Source of the DNA: Pseudomonas sp. ACN8 | GTDB lineage: Bacteria > Pseudomonadota > Gammaproteobacteria > Pseudomonadales > Pseudomonadaceae | DNA: 49,621 nt | Assembly (NCBI RefSeq): GCF_002303925.1 | Contig: NZ_MRCS01000048.1 | Location: forward strand, 1-49,621 | Reading direction: 5' to 3' | In this document: positions 41,900 through 49,621 of the stretch, in pieces | Numbering within the stretch: the first letter of the stretch is position 1 | Layout of the letters: each line of letters begins with the position of its first letter | Notes under the pieces: generated by a model | Told to the model about the DNA's origin: nothing | The model's input: only the letters and a program-made list of their open reading frames with translations | The model's database searches: none | Made by a program: the position numbers and the translations under genes

Positions 41900-42832
41900 T
41901 CAGGCCCAATGCCGCGGATCGTTCACCACTGCATCATGCTCGGCGAATAGTTTCGGTAGCTCAGACTTGAGAAAGTCCACCCAGGTGCGGACCTTGGCAT
42001 CGAGAAAGCGTCGCGAAGGATACAGCGCGTACACATTGCGTTCGCGCAGACGCCATGCCGGTAACACGCGTAGCAAAGTGCCGTCGCTCAAGGGCCGCAT
42101 CGCGGTGTAGAACGGCAGCAGGCTGATACCCATGCCCGCCTCCGAAGCCTTGACCATCGACTCGGCAACATTGCACTGAAAGGTCTTGGCCGGGCTGACG
42201 GCGTGCTTGCCGTGCTCGTCCTGGAAAAGCCATTGATCGCTGTACAGCGGGTCGAGCATGCGCAGGCATTGATGATCGTTCAGCGCCAGCGGCTGCTGCG
42301 GCACACCCCGGCGTTGCAGGTAAGCCGGGGAGGCACAGGGCACGCTGTAGATCTGCCCGACGGCCTGCGCAACCATTTGCGAGTCGGCCAGTTCGGGAGC
42401 GATCGAAATCACCACATCGTGCCCCTCCTCCAGCGGGTCGGGATTGCGTTGCGACAAGGTCAGTTCGAACACCACATCGGGATAAAGCTCGCTGTAGCGG
42501 GCGATCAACGGCGTGAGCAGCACACCCAGGCCGTTCATGCTGTGCACCCGCAGGCGTCCGGCCGGATTGGTATGAGCGCCACGGGCCTCGGCCGTCGCCT
42601 CATCCATGGCATCGACGATTTGCCGGCTGCGCAGCAGGAAGCGCTCGCCAGCGTCGGTCAGGCTCAAGCGCCGCGTGGTGCGTTGCAGCAGACGCGCCTG
42701 TACATGCTCCTCCAGATCCGCCACCAATCGGGATACCTGCGCGGTCGACAGATCCAGCGCATCGGCAGCCCCGGTGAAACTGGCGCAGTCCACCACCCGG
42801 ATGAACACACGCAAGTTGTTAAGCACATCCAT
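41900..42832 (-). CDS. LysR-type transcriptional regulator
   Basis: A 310-residue regulator of the CrgA-like subgroup. The N-terminal winged helix-turn-helix is FTGAADALDLSTAQVSRLVADLE, and the effector-binding domain has the two usual subdomains. It does not show the features of BenM or CatM closely enough to call it the regulator of the nearby aromatic uptake genes. It diverges from the DUF2790 gene at 42954. A TTAC-N7-GTAA dyad lies 24 bases before its start. Confidence 0.88.
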   Translation of the reverse strand: MDVLNNLRVFIRVVDCASFTGAADALDLSTAQVSRLVADLEEHVQARLLQRTTRRLSLTDAGERFLLRSRQIVDAMDEATAEARGAHTNPAGRLRVHSMNGLGVLLTPLIARYSELYPDVVFELTLSQRNPDPLEEGHDVVISIAPELADSQMVAQAVGQIYSVPCASPAYLQRRGVPQQPLALNDHQCLRMLDPLYSDQWLFQDEHGKHAVSPAKTFQCNVAESMVKASEAGMGISLLPFYTAMRPLSDGTLLRVLPAWRLRERNVYALYPSRRFLDAKVRTWVDFLKSELPKLFAEHDAVVNDPRHWA

Positions 42833-42855
42833 AAGCCCCCCTCGGGCGATGACTG

Positions 42856-42870
42856 TTACGTTTTATGTAA
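42856..42870. promoter_or_regulatory. Candidate LysR operator
   Basis: TTACGTTTTATGTAA is a dyad with 4-base arms and a 7-base centre in the divergent gap between the LysR gene and the DUF2790 gene. Its form and place fit a LysR-type site for autoregulation; no experimental basis. Confidence 0.4.
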
Positions 42871-42953
42871 GGCTGCATCCGCCGTTCGCCCCTTTATCCG
42901 TCGGTGGCAAAGACTAAAATTCAGACATCAGAACCAACACGGAGCACGCCAAC

Positions 42954-43196
42954 ATGAAAACGTTGATCAGCCTCTTGCTGACCGTCATCGCCACCTCGGC
43001 CATGGCCGCCGACAACGAACCCCTCGCGGTCCTGTATAACCCGGCGCAGCCACTGGACATCGCCAGCGTGGTTTCTGTGTCGGACACCGCGACCGCATGC
43101 GGGGTTGTACCGGCGACCATGGAGTATGTCGATCATCAGGGCCAGACCCACCGTGTGACCTACAACGTCATCGGTGATTGCACCAACAACCTGTGA
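42954..43196 (+). CDS. DUF2790 secreted small protein
   Basis: An 80-residue protein with a signal peptide (MKTLISLLLTVIATSAMA, cut before ADNEP). The mature part of about 60 residues has the DUF2790 pattern (TACGVVPATMEYVDHQG...YNVIGDC) with two cysteines likely joined by a disulfide. The family is found almost only in Pseudomonas in many paralogues; its function is not known. It is divergent from the LysR gene and converges with the porin gene at 43205, whose stop is nine bases away. Confidence 0.85.
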   Translation: MKTLISLLLTVIATSAMAADNEPLAVLYNPAQPLDIASVVSVSDTATACGVVPATMEYVDHQGQTHRVTYNVIGDCTNNL

Positions 43197-43204
43197 TCAA
43201 TGGC

Positions 43205-44473
43205 TCACAACAAGGTCCACGTGTAGCTGAGGATCAAGCGGTTCTCGTCGATATCACTTCGGTAATTGGAACGCGCCATCGCGTTGCGCACACGGATGCC
43301 AAGGCCTTTGAGGCTGCCGCTCTGCAATACATAGCCGATATCCAGGTCACGCTCGCGGTCCTTGCCTTCATAGCCCTTGCCGGTATCGACGTTATTGCCG
43401 CTGATGTAGCGCACGGTGCTGGTCAGCCCCGGTACGCCGAGCGCCGCGAAGTCGTAGTCGTAGCGCGCCTGCCAGGAACGCTCATCGGTGAAGGCGAACT
43501 CGTAGGTCGGCACTTCGTTGCCCAGTGGTGAGATGTTGGCGAACACCCGTGGGAACGCACTGTCTCCGAACATGCCCTGATAGCCGACGTAAAACGTATG
43601 GCCGCCACGCTTGGCCGACAGCAACGAGAAGAACGCCTGGTTGTCGATGTTGCCCAGCAGTTTTTTGCCGTCTTCGCGCGAATCGTAGTAACCGAGGTTG
43701 GCGCCGAGGATCCAGTCACCCATCGGCTCACTGTGCTTCAAACCCAGAAAACGCTGGTTGTAGATATCTTCCAGTTGCCCGTACCAGGCGCTGACCGAGC
43801 TGCGCTTGTCGTTGAAGACATAATCGGCGCCGGCAAAATTGAAACCGTCACTGCTGACCTGGCGCTGCGGCACGTGCCCCAGCATCGCTTGCATCTTTTC
43901 GTCGCCAGCCTCGTTGCGCAGGCTGGTTGAACTCAAGTGACCACCCTGCAGCGTCAGGCCGTTGATCTCGTTGGAGGTGATGCTTGCGCCCTGATAACTC
44001 GGTGGCAGCAGGCGAATATCGCTGAAGGCCAACACCGGCAGATTGGGTTGCAGCTCACCGACTTTCAGCTCGGTTTTTGAGTAGCGCATCTTCAACGCGC
44101 CTTCCAGACGGCTGTAGTTGTCCGCCGCGCGGCCGTCGCTCTGCACCGGCAGCAAACCGGTATTGGTCCGGTCCGGGGCGCTGTCGAGCTTGAGGCCGAG
44201 CAAGCCGATGACGTCCACCCCAAACCCGACGGTGCCCTGGGTGTAACCGGACTTCACGTTGAGAATGAAACCCTGGGCCCACTCTTCAGCCTTCGATTGC
44301 TGATTGGCGCCGACGATGTCGGAATAGTCGCGGCTGAAGTAGTAATTGCGCGCCTGCAACGTCGCGGTGGTGTCTTCGACAAAGCCTTTTTCAGCGGCCA
44401 TCGCGCCTGTGGAAAAACCCGAGACGACAGCCAGGGACAACGCCGAACCGGTGGTTGGGAGAATCTGTTTCAT
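43205..44473 (-). CDS. benF: OprD-family outer-membrane porin (BenF-like)
   Basis: A 422-residue, 18-strand beta-barrel porin of the OprD family. A signal peptide (MKQILPTTGSALSLAV..., cut after AMA) is followed by EKGFVEDTTATLQARNYYFSRD, which opens OprD proteins, and by LKVGELQPNLPVLAFSD; the C-terminus ends in LSYTWTLL. The arrangement after benK and benE points to uptake of benzoate or related aromatic acids, as for BenF, OpdK or PhaK; the exact substrate is inference. The start lies in an A-rich sequence, AATAACAATAAGAG (CA motif), and overlaps the benE stop region. Confidence 0.85.
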   Translation of the reverse strand: MKQILPTTGSALSLAVVSGFSTGAMAAEKGFVEDTTATLQARNYYFSRDYSDIVGANQQSKAEEWAQGFILNVKSGYTQGTVGFGVDVIGLLGLKLDSAPDRTNTGLLPVQSDGRAADNYSRLEGALKMRYSKTELKVGELQPNLPVLAFSDIRLLPPSYQGASITSNEINGLTLQGGHLSSTSLRNEAGDEKMQAMLGHVPQRQVSSDGFNFAGADYVFNDKRSSVSAWYGQLEDIYNQRFLGLKHSEPMGDWILGANLGYYDSREDGKKLLGNIDNQAFFSLLSAKRGGHTFYVGYQGMFGDSAFPRVFANISPLGNEVPTYEFAFTDERSWQARYDYDFAALGVPGLTSTVRYISGNNVDTGKGYEGKDRERDLDIGYVLQSGSLKGLGIRVRNAMARSNYRSDIDENRLILSYTWTLL

Positions 44474-44483
44474 CGTTTTTCTC

Positions 44484-44494
44484 TTATTGTTATT
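44484..44494 (-). promoter_or_regulatory. CA motif (Hfq/Crc site) at the porin gene start
   Basis: Minus strand AATAACAATAA lies about 10-20 bases before the porin ATG at 44473. It matches the AANAANAA consensus recognised by Hfq with Crc and overlaps the likely ribosome site. Confidence 0.65.
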
Positions 44495-45710
44495 GATCGA
44501 CGGGTTGAAGGACTTCAGTTGCAGTGGATTTTCGACGGGGAACGGAACGACGGGCGCTCAACAGCACATGGGTGACCATGCCGAAAATCAGCCCCCAGAA
44601 CGCCGCGGACAAACCGAACAACGACATGCCCGAAGCCGTGACCAGAAAGGTCACCAGCGCGGCTTCGCGATCGCTCGGCACCGCCATCGCGCCCGTTAAC
44701 GCGCCGGCAATGGCGGCGAACAGGGCCAGCCCGGCCAGCGCCGCGATCAACTCTTTGGGGAACGCTGAAAACAGCGAGACCAGCGTGGCGCCGAAGATCC
44801 CCAGCAGCAGGTAACACAGCCCGCCGACGACCCCGGCCACGTAGCGTTTGCGAGGATCTTCGTGGGCTTCGCGGCCGGTGCAGATCGCTGCGGTGATCGC
44901 CGCCAGATTCAGTCCATGGCAACCAAACGGCGCCAGCAATGCCGTGCCCAGCGCGCTGCTGGCGATGATCGGGCTCGCCGGCGTTGGATATCCACTGGCG
45001 CGCAGCACCGCCATGCCGGGCACGAACTGACCGGTCAACGCCACCATCACCAGCGGCAAGGCGATGTTCAGGATCGCGCCCAGGCTGAACTCGGGCGTGA
45101 TCCACACCGGCGTGGCCAGGCCGATCACCAGCGCTTCACGGTGCAAATCACCGGTGAACGCGGCAATCGAACAGCCCACCAGCAGCACCATCATCACTGC
45201 ATAACGCGGCATCACCCGCTTGCAGATCAGGTACGTGGCAAACATCGCCAGGACCAGCAACGGCTTGCGCTGCATCGACACGAACAACCCGGTGCCGAAA
45301 CTGAACAGGATGCCCGCCAGCATTGCCGCCGCGATGGCTGCCGGCAGTTTGCTGATGATCCGGTCAAACGCCCCCGAGATCCCGACCACGAAAATAATCA
45401 GGCTGCTGACCAGGTAAGCGCCCACCGCCTCTGCCATGGAAATCTGCGGCAACAGCGCCACCAGCAGCGCCGAGCCCGGCGCCGACCAGGCGATGATCAC
45501 CGGAACTCGGTAGCGCAGGCTCAAACCGATCCCGAGCACGGCGCTGCCAATGGAGATCGCCCAGATCCAGGACGACAACACTTCCCGCGAAAGCTGTGCC
45601 GCTTCTGCCGCCTGAAAGATGATCACCAACGGCCCGGCGTAAGAAATCACCGTGGCAATGAATCCAGCCACGGCGGCTGACAACGAGAAGTCCTGGAAGA
45701 ACGCTTTCAT
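44490..45710 (-). CDS. benE: BenE-family benzoate/H+ symporter
   Basis: A 406-residue membrane protein with about 12 helices of the benzoate:H+ symporter family. Family blocks are SYAGPLVIIFQAAEAAQLS near the start, IIAWSAPGSALLVALLP, and APFGCHGLNLAAITAAICTGREAHEDP. It imports benzoate-like acids across the inner membrane. Its start is three bases after the benK stop, and its stop overlaps the CA motif of the porin gene, so the three are one leftward operon. No benA, benB, benC or benD lies in the window. Confidence 0.9.
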   Translation of the reverse strand: MKAFFQDFSLSAAVAGFIATVISYAGPLVIIFQAAEAAQLSREVLSSWIWAISIGSAVLGIGLSLRYRVPVIIAWSAPGSALLVALLPQISMAEAVGAYLVSSLIIFVVGISGAFDRIISKLPAAIAAAMLAGILFSFGTGLFVSMQRKPLLVLAMFATYLICKRVMPRYAVMMVLLVGCSIAAFTGDLHREALVIGLATPVWITPEFSLGAILNIALPLVMVALTGQFVPGMAVLRASGYPTPASPIIASSALGTALLAPFGCHGLNLAAITAAICTGREAHEDPRKRYVAGVVGGLCYLLLGIFGATLVSLFSAFPKELIAALAGLALFAAIAGALTGAMAVPSDREAALVTFLVTASGMSLFGLSAAFWGLIFGMVTHVLLSARRSVPRRKSTATEVLQPVDQ

Positions 45711-45713
45711 GAT

Positions 45714-47057
45714 TCAGGCACCGGTCGCTGACAACACGGGGTTGACGCCAGCAGCGCTGCGTCGGCTGCTGATGGCGAACACGGTCATGGCCAGGGCCGC
45801 TACCGCGCCGGGCAAGGCAAACGCCATGAAGTTCAGTTGCAGGGGCAGGCTGATCCCGAGCAAGGCACCGCCCAGCAGCGGACCGACGATGGCCCCGTTG
45901 CGCCCGATGCCCGAGGCCCAGCCCAGGCCGGTCGAACGAATCGTCATGGAGTAGAACTGCGCGGCGCAGGCGTACAAGAGAATCTGCGAGCCAATGGTGG
46001 TGGCACCCGCAATCGCGATCAGCAAGTACAACACCGGCATCGGGCTATTGAAGCCCAACAGGGTGATCGACACCGCCGCCATGGCGAAAAACACCGACAG
46101 CACTCTCGGCAGATTGAGTTTGTCGCCCAGCACCCCGCCACCGACCGCGCCGAAGATCGCTCCGAAGTTCAACACCAGCAGGAACGACAGGCTCGAACCC
46201 AGGCTGTAACCGGCGTTGGCCATCAGTTTCGGCAGCCAGGAACTCAGCGCGTACACCATCAACAGGCAGCAGAAAAACGCCAGCCACAACATCAGCGTGC
46301 GCAGCGCACGGCCTTCACGGAACAACTGCAACACCGGGGTGCCCGTACCTTTCACTTCGGCCATGTGCAATTGATCGGACGTTTGCGCGACGTAGGCCGG
46401 ATCGATGCGTTCAAGAATGTTGCGCGCCTCTTCATTACGCCCCTGACGCAACATGAAGCCCACCGATTCAGGCAGGAAATACATGATCAGCGGCAACAGC
46501 AGCAATGGCAGGATCGCCACGTAAAACACCGACTGCCAGCCGAAACTCGGGATCAGCACGATGCCCAGCCCAGCAGACAGCATGCCGCCCACCGAGTAAC
46601 CGCTGAACATGATCGCGACCAGCGTGCTGCGGATTTTTTTCGGTGCGTACTCGTTCATCAGTGCCACGACGTTAGGCATCACGCCGCCAATGCCGAGCCC
46701 GGCAATGAAGCGACAGAGGCCGAACTCGGTGGGGTTGCGGGCAAAACCGTTGAGCACGGTGAAGCCGCTGAAGAGCATCACGCAGATCGTGATGGCTTTC
46801 TTGCGGCCGATCCTGTCCGACAACGGACCGAAGAACAGCGCGCCGAACATCATGCCGAACAGTGCATAACTGCCCAGTGCACCGGCTTGCAGAGGACTGA
46901 GCCCCCACTCTTTCATCAGCATCGGCAAGACCACGCCGTAGATCACCAGATCGTAACCGTCGAAGATGATGATCAGGGCACACCAGAACAGCACCATCCA
47001 GTGAAAGCGGTTGAAACGAGCGTTGTCGATAACCTCATGTACGTCGATCTTGCGCAT
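45714..47057 (-). CDS. benK: BenK-like aromatic acid/H+ symporter (MFS)
   Basis: A 447-residue major facilitator of the aromatic acid:H+ symporter (AAHS) family, with 12 helices. Diagnostic are DGYDLVIYGVVLPML in helix 1, the loop GPLSDRIGRKK between helices 2 and 3, and the central loop. It is close to BenK of P. putida and A. baylyi but may also act on vanillate or 4-hydroxybenzoate (PcaK). It is the first gene of a leftward operon with benE and the porin. A CA motif lies in its ribosome site region (47085-47067). It diverges from the DUF1780 gene. Confidence 0.88.
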   Translation of the reverse strand: MRKIDVHEVIDNARFNRFHWMVLFWCALIIIFDGYDLVIYGVVLPMLMKEWGLSPLQAGALGSYALFGMMFGALFFGPLSDRIGRKKAITICVMLFSGFTVLNGFARNPTEFGLCRFIAGLGIGGVMPNVVALMNEYAPKKIRSTLVAIMFSGYSVGGMLSAGLGIVLIPSFGWQSVFYVAILPLLLLPLIMYFLPESVGFMLRQGRNEEARNILERIDPAYVAQTSDQLHMAEVKGTGTPVLQLFREGRALRTLMLWLAFFCCLLMVYALSSWLPKLMANAGYSLGSSLSFLLVLNFGAIFGAVGGGVLGDKLNLPRVLSVFFAMAAVSITLLGFNSPMPVLYLLIAIAGATTIGSQILLYACAAQFYSMTIRSTGLGWASGIGRNGAIVGPLLGGALLGISLPLQLNFMAFALPGAVAALAMTVFAISSRRSAAGVNPVLSATGA

Positions 47058-47066
47058 GGCATATAT

Positions 47067-47085
47067 CTCTTGTTGTTGTTTTTTT
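47067..47085 (-). promoter_or_regulatory. CA motif (Hfq/Crc site) at the benK start
   Basis: Minus strand AAAAAACAACAACAAGAG occupies positions about -10 to -28 from the benK ATG. It contains overlapping AANAANAA units in the ribosome-binding region, the classical form of a Crc/Hfq target in pseudomonads. Confidence 0.75.
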
Positions 47086-47276
47086 AGAGCGTCGGTAACA
47101 CGGCTTACGTCCGTACAGCCGAGGGTAGAGCTGCCCGATACGTGGCAATAGCCAGTGAGCGCAGATCACTATCCGTTTTGTGCAGAGCCCTGGAACGGGC
47201 GTGGGAACGGGAGGCGATGGGCCTCGCCGATAAATTGTCTTCTTTGCGAACACATTTGAACGCTAAGCTTGGGCCT

Positions 47277-47903
47277 ATGGATGACTCAGATTATTTACGC
47301 CTGCTGACCATCGCGGCCGAGCAAGCCAACGCATTCCTGTCCAATGCCCGCAAATGGGAGCGTGAGCGTTGGGTGTGCCAGCGCCTGCTGCAAGGCTTGA
47401 ACATTCCCTATCGCGCCGACGAGTTCGCCCCCGCCGGGGAGCCGCCGGATGTGTTGTTTCGCGATGCCAGTTTCGAGGTGTTCTTCGTGCTCGACGAGGG
47501 TCGGCGCCTCAACGATGAATGGCGCGATGAACTGCAACGTCGGCGCAGCGCGTTTTCCCTGAGCCAACTGGTACGCCGCGAGGCCAAGCCACGGCGCATC
47601 CCCGCCAACGAGTTCTTGCTGCGATTGGCGCCGACTTTGCGCAAAAAAGCGCACAACTACAAAGAACGCGGTATGGATCTGGGTGAGCTGGACATCATTG
47701 CCTTCGCCAGCCTCAAACGCGAAGTGCTGGACCTCAACAGCCATTTCCCGCCACCGACCGAATACCTGCGCCAGGGCTGGCGCTCGCTGTCGCTGGTCGG
47801 GCCGACCTTCGCCCGTGTACTGTTCGCTCACCCGGATGCTCCGGACTTTTTGCGCAGCAACCTGGGGCGCAGCATTGTTTTTGATGTCGGGATCAGTCTG
47901 TGA
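47277..47903 (+). CDS. DUF1780 domain protein
   Basis: A 208-residue soluble protein of the DUF1780 family (EQANAFLSNARKWERERWVCQRL, DVLFRDASFEVFFVLDEGRRLNDEW). It has conserved acidic and basic residues and resembles small nuclease-fold proteins in its FRDASFEVFFV core, but I do not assign an activity. The ATG at 47277 gives MDDSDYLRLL; an ORF upstream to 47142 has no support. No clear ribosome site precedes it. It is usually found near ndh in pseudomonads. It diverges from benK. Confidence 0.78.
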   Translation: MDDSDYLRLLTIAAEQANAFLSNARKWERERWVCQRLLQGLNIPYRADEFAPAGEPPDVLFRDASFEVFFVLDEGRRLNDEWRDELQRRRSAFSLSQLVRREAKPRRIPANEFLLRLAPTLRKKAHNYKERGMDLGELDIIAFASLKREVLDLNSHFPPPTEYLRQGWRSLSLVGPTFARVLFAHPDAPDFLRSNLGRSIVFDVGISL

Positions 47904-48007
47904 GACTCGAGCCTTTCTCCGCTCAGCAGCTAAGCTCCGTTCACAGCTGAATAATTTCCCTGTAGCTTCCAGACATTCAGCAACGTCTACTCCTGACGAG
48001 GCCCGAT

Positions 48008-48181
48008 ATGACCAGCCGCCTGAACCCCGACGACCAAAAGCATGTCGAAGAGTACCTGCAGTTGTCCCAGCATCAAGTCGAGCGCCGGCCTTTTCGGCCG
48101 TGGATGCTCCTTGTACTGGTATTGGCAGTGACCATTGGTCTGGGCCTGCTGAGCCGACTTATCAGTTATCTGACGCTATGA
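48008..48181 (+). CDS. DUF3094 small membrane protein
   Basis: A 57-residue protein, MTSRLNPDDQKHVEEYL at the start and one C-terminal transmembrane helix (MLLVLVLAVTIGLGLLSRLI, residues about 33-52). It belongs to the DUF3094 family, small pseudomonad proteins of unknown function. It lies 60 bases before ndh on the same strand, and could be co-transcribed with it. It is too short to stand out by length alone, but the family pattern, position and codon use support it. Confidence 0.8.
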   Translation: MTSRLNPDDQKHVEEYLQLSQHQVERRPFRPWMLLVLVLAVTIGLGLLSRLISYLTL

Positions 48182-48241
48182 GCTGCCTTGCGCTCGCTTG
48201 GGTAACCGTACCGATTTCTTTTAGCCTTGCGAGTTATCCCC

Positions 48242-49540
48242 ATGTCCCATCGTATTGTCATTGTCGGCGGCGGCGCCGGCGGTCTGGAGTTGGCTACCCG
48301 TCTGGGTAAGACTCTGGGCAAGCGCGGCACAGCCAGTGTGATGCTGGTCGACGCGAACCTGACCCACATCTGGAAACCGTTGTTGCACGAAGTGGCGGCC
48401 GGCTCCCTGAATTCTTCCGAAGACGAACTCAACTATGTCGCCCAGGCCAAATGGAACCACTTCGAGTTCCAGCTGGGACGCATGAGCGGTCTCGATCGTG
48501 CGAGCAAGAAAATCCAGCTGGCCGCCACCTATGACGAAGCCGGTCTGGAGCTGGTGCCGGCCCGTGAAGTGCCTTACGACTCGCTGGTGATCTCCGTCGG
48601 CAGTACCACCAACGATTTCGGCACCCAGGGCGCGGCGCAACACTGCCTGTTCCTCGACACCCGCAAACAGGCCGAGCGTTTCCACCAGCAATTGCTCAAT
48701 CACTATTTGCGCGCTCACGCCGGTCAGACCGACACGATCGAGCAAATCAGCGTAGCCATCGTCGGCGCCGGTGCCACCGGGGTCGAACTGGCCGCCGAAC
48801 TGCACAACGCCGCCCACGAATTGGCAGCCTATGGCCTGGACCGGATCAAACCGGAAAACATGCACATCACCCTGATCGAAGCCGGTCCACGGGTGCTGCC
48901 GGCGCTGCCGGAGCGGATTGGCGGGCCTGTGCATAAAACCCTGGAGAAACTCGGGGTCAACGTGATGACCAATGCAGCGGTCAGCGAAGTGACCGCCGAC
49001 AGCCTGATTACCGCGGACGGTAAAGTGATCAACGCCAGCCTGAAAGTCTGGGCCGCAGGGATTCGTGCACCGGGTTTCCTCAAGGACATCGATGGCCTGG
49101 AAACCAACCGCATCAATCAGCTGCAAGTGCTGCCGACCCTGCAAACCACCCGCGACGAGAACATCTTCGCGTTCGGTGACTGCGCCGCCTGCCCGCAACC
49201 GGGCAGCGACCGCAACGTGCCGCCACGCGCCCAGGCCGCTCACCAACAGGCTTCGTTGCTGGCCAAATCACTGAAACTGCGCATCGAAGGCAAGGCCCTG
49301 CCAGAGTACAAGTACACCGACTACGGCTCGCTGATCTCGCTGTCGCGTTTTTCGGCTGTGGGTAACTTGATGGGCAACCTCACCGGCAGCGTGATGCTCG
49401 AAGGCTGGCTCGCGCGGATGTTCTACGTGTCGCTGTACCGCATGCACCAGATGGCGCTGTACGGGCCGTTCCGCACGGCGATGCTGATGCTGGGCAGCAA
49501 GATCGGACGTGGTACCGAGCCACGGCTCAAGTTGCACTAA
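48242..49540 (+). CDS. ndh: NADH dehydrogenase type II
   Basis: A 432-residue single-subunit, non-proton-pumping NADH:quinone oxidoreductase at the cytoplasmic face of the inner membrane. The FAD-binding motif IVIVGGGAGGLELATRLG lies at the N-terminus, a second Rossmann motif VAIVGAGATGVELAAELH near residue 175 binds NADH, and IFAFGDCAACPQPGS contacts FAD. The C-terminal amphipathic region anchors the protein to the membrane. The ATG at 48242 starts MSHRIVIVGG; a start five codons earlier is less likely. Confidence 0.96.
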   Translation: MSHRIVIVGGGAGGLELATRLGKTLGKRGTASVMLVDANLTHIWKPLLHEVAAGSLNSSEDELNYVAQAKWNHFEFQLGRMSGLDRASKKIQLAATYDEAGLELVPAREVPYDSLVISVGSTTNDFGTQGAAQHCLFLDTRKQAERFHQQLLNHYLRAHAGQTDTIEQISVAIVGAGATGVELAAELHNAAHELAAYGLDRIKPENMHITLIEAGPRVLPALPERIGGPVHKTLEKLGVNVMTNAAVSEVTADSLITADGKVINASLKVWAAGIRAPGFLKDIDGLETNRINQLQVLPTLQTTRDENIFAFGDCAACPQPGSDRNVPPRAQAAHQQASLLAKSLKLRIEGKALPEYKYTDYGSLISLSRFSAVGNLMGNLTGSVMLEGWLARMFYVSLYRMHQMALYGPFRTAMLMLGSKIGRGTEPRLKLH

Positions 49541-49545
49541 CACCT

Positions 49546-49567
49546 GTAGGAGCGAGCTTGCTCGCGA
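49546..49567 (+). repeat. REP unit at the right edge
   Basis: GTAGGAGCGAGCTTGCTCGCGA begins six bases after the ndh stop. No inverted partner follows within the window, although GATCGTTAACG just after it resembles part of the family B spacer, so the doublet may be truncated. Confidence 0.85.
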
Positions 49568-49621
49568 AGATCGTTAACGAAAACGCAGCGTTTCTGGTTT
49601 AACGCGGCGCTCTCAGGTTCT

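Noticed and set aside
41900..42832. BenM/CatM-type regulator of the aromatic uptake operon
   Set aside because: The sequence fits the CrgA-like LysR group, and it is separated from benK by the DUF2790, porin and benE genes; a link is possible but not supported.

Overview
The window is a chromosomal segment from a Pseudomonas species, most likely of the P. fluorescens complex. The evidence is a dense, GC-rich, almost gap-free layout, the gene order ilvIHC-pssA-msrPQ beside a ribosomal operon, the cbrX-cbrA-cbrB-crcZ-pcnB-folK-panBCD-pgi-acs block, a PrrF small RNA, and many copies of the GTGGGAGCGAGCCTGCTCGCGA type of REP element that is abundant in that group. No phage, insertion sequence, CRISPR array or tRNA gene was seen.

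Layout. Bases 1-420 carry three tandem promoters and the antitermination leader of a ribosomal RNA operon whose 16S gene lies just off the left edge, reading leftwards. Bases 427-10296 read leftwards: mrcB, a TPR lipoprotein gene and a yqcC-like gene; then, behind a roughly 300-base leader, ilvI-ilvH-ilvC; then pssA, msrP and msrQ. Bases 10413-13623 read rightwards: a kinase-like/P-loop two-domain protein, a pentapeptide-repeat protein, a solo TfoX C-terminal domain, the Fur-controlled small RNA PrrF and a small Rieske protein. sfsA and an aminotransferase gene follow on the minus strand, then dksA and gluQ. Bases 17452-22598 hold the carbon-control system: cbrX, the transporter-kinase cbrA, the sigma-54 activator cbrB, a CbrB site, a sigma-54 promoter and the decoy RNA CrcZ. 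RNA-end processing (pcnB), folate (folK), pantothenate (panB, panC, panD), glycolysis (pgi) and acetate activation (acs) genes follow. After an MpaB-like gene, an RNA methyltransferase gene, a large AsmA/DUF748 envelope gene and a BON gene comes a reduced type IV pilus locus (pilA, then pilC-pilD-coaE-yacG) with no pilB. The right end has a CbiM-like gene, a LysR regulator, a DUF2790 gene, an aromatic-acid uptake operon (benK-benE-porin), a DUF1780 gene, a DUF3094 gene and ndh.

How the parts connect. CbrA/CbrB drive crcZ, and CrcZ titrates Hfq/Crc off A-rich CA motifs on mRNAs. Two genes of the aromatic uptake operon in this same window carry such motifs at their translation starts, so the window probably holds both the top and some targets of the catabolite-repression cascade. 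Sigma-54 type promoters are also seen before pilA and, less perfectly, before the BON gene. REP doublets (REPINs) sit between most transcription units from 16 kb to the right end and fall into two spacer families.

I did not find a clearly new multi-gene system. The most useful leads are the pilB-less pilus locus, the uptake block separated from its catabolic genes, the structured ilv leader, the sigma-54-like BON promoter, the GTAACA repeats before panB, and a REPIN that abuts a start codon.
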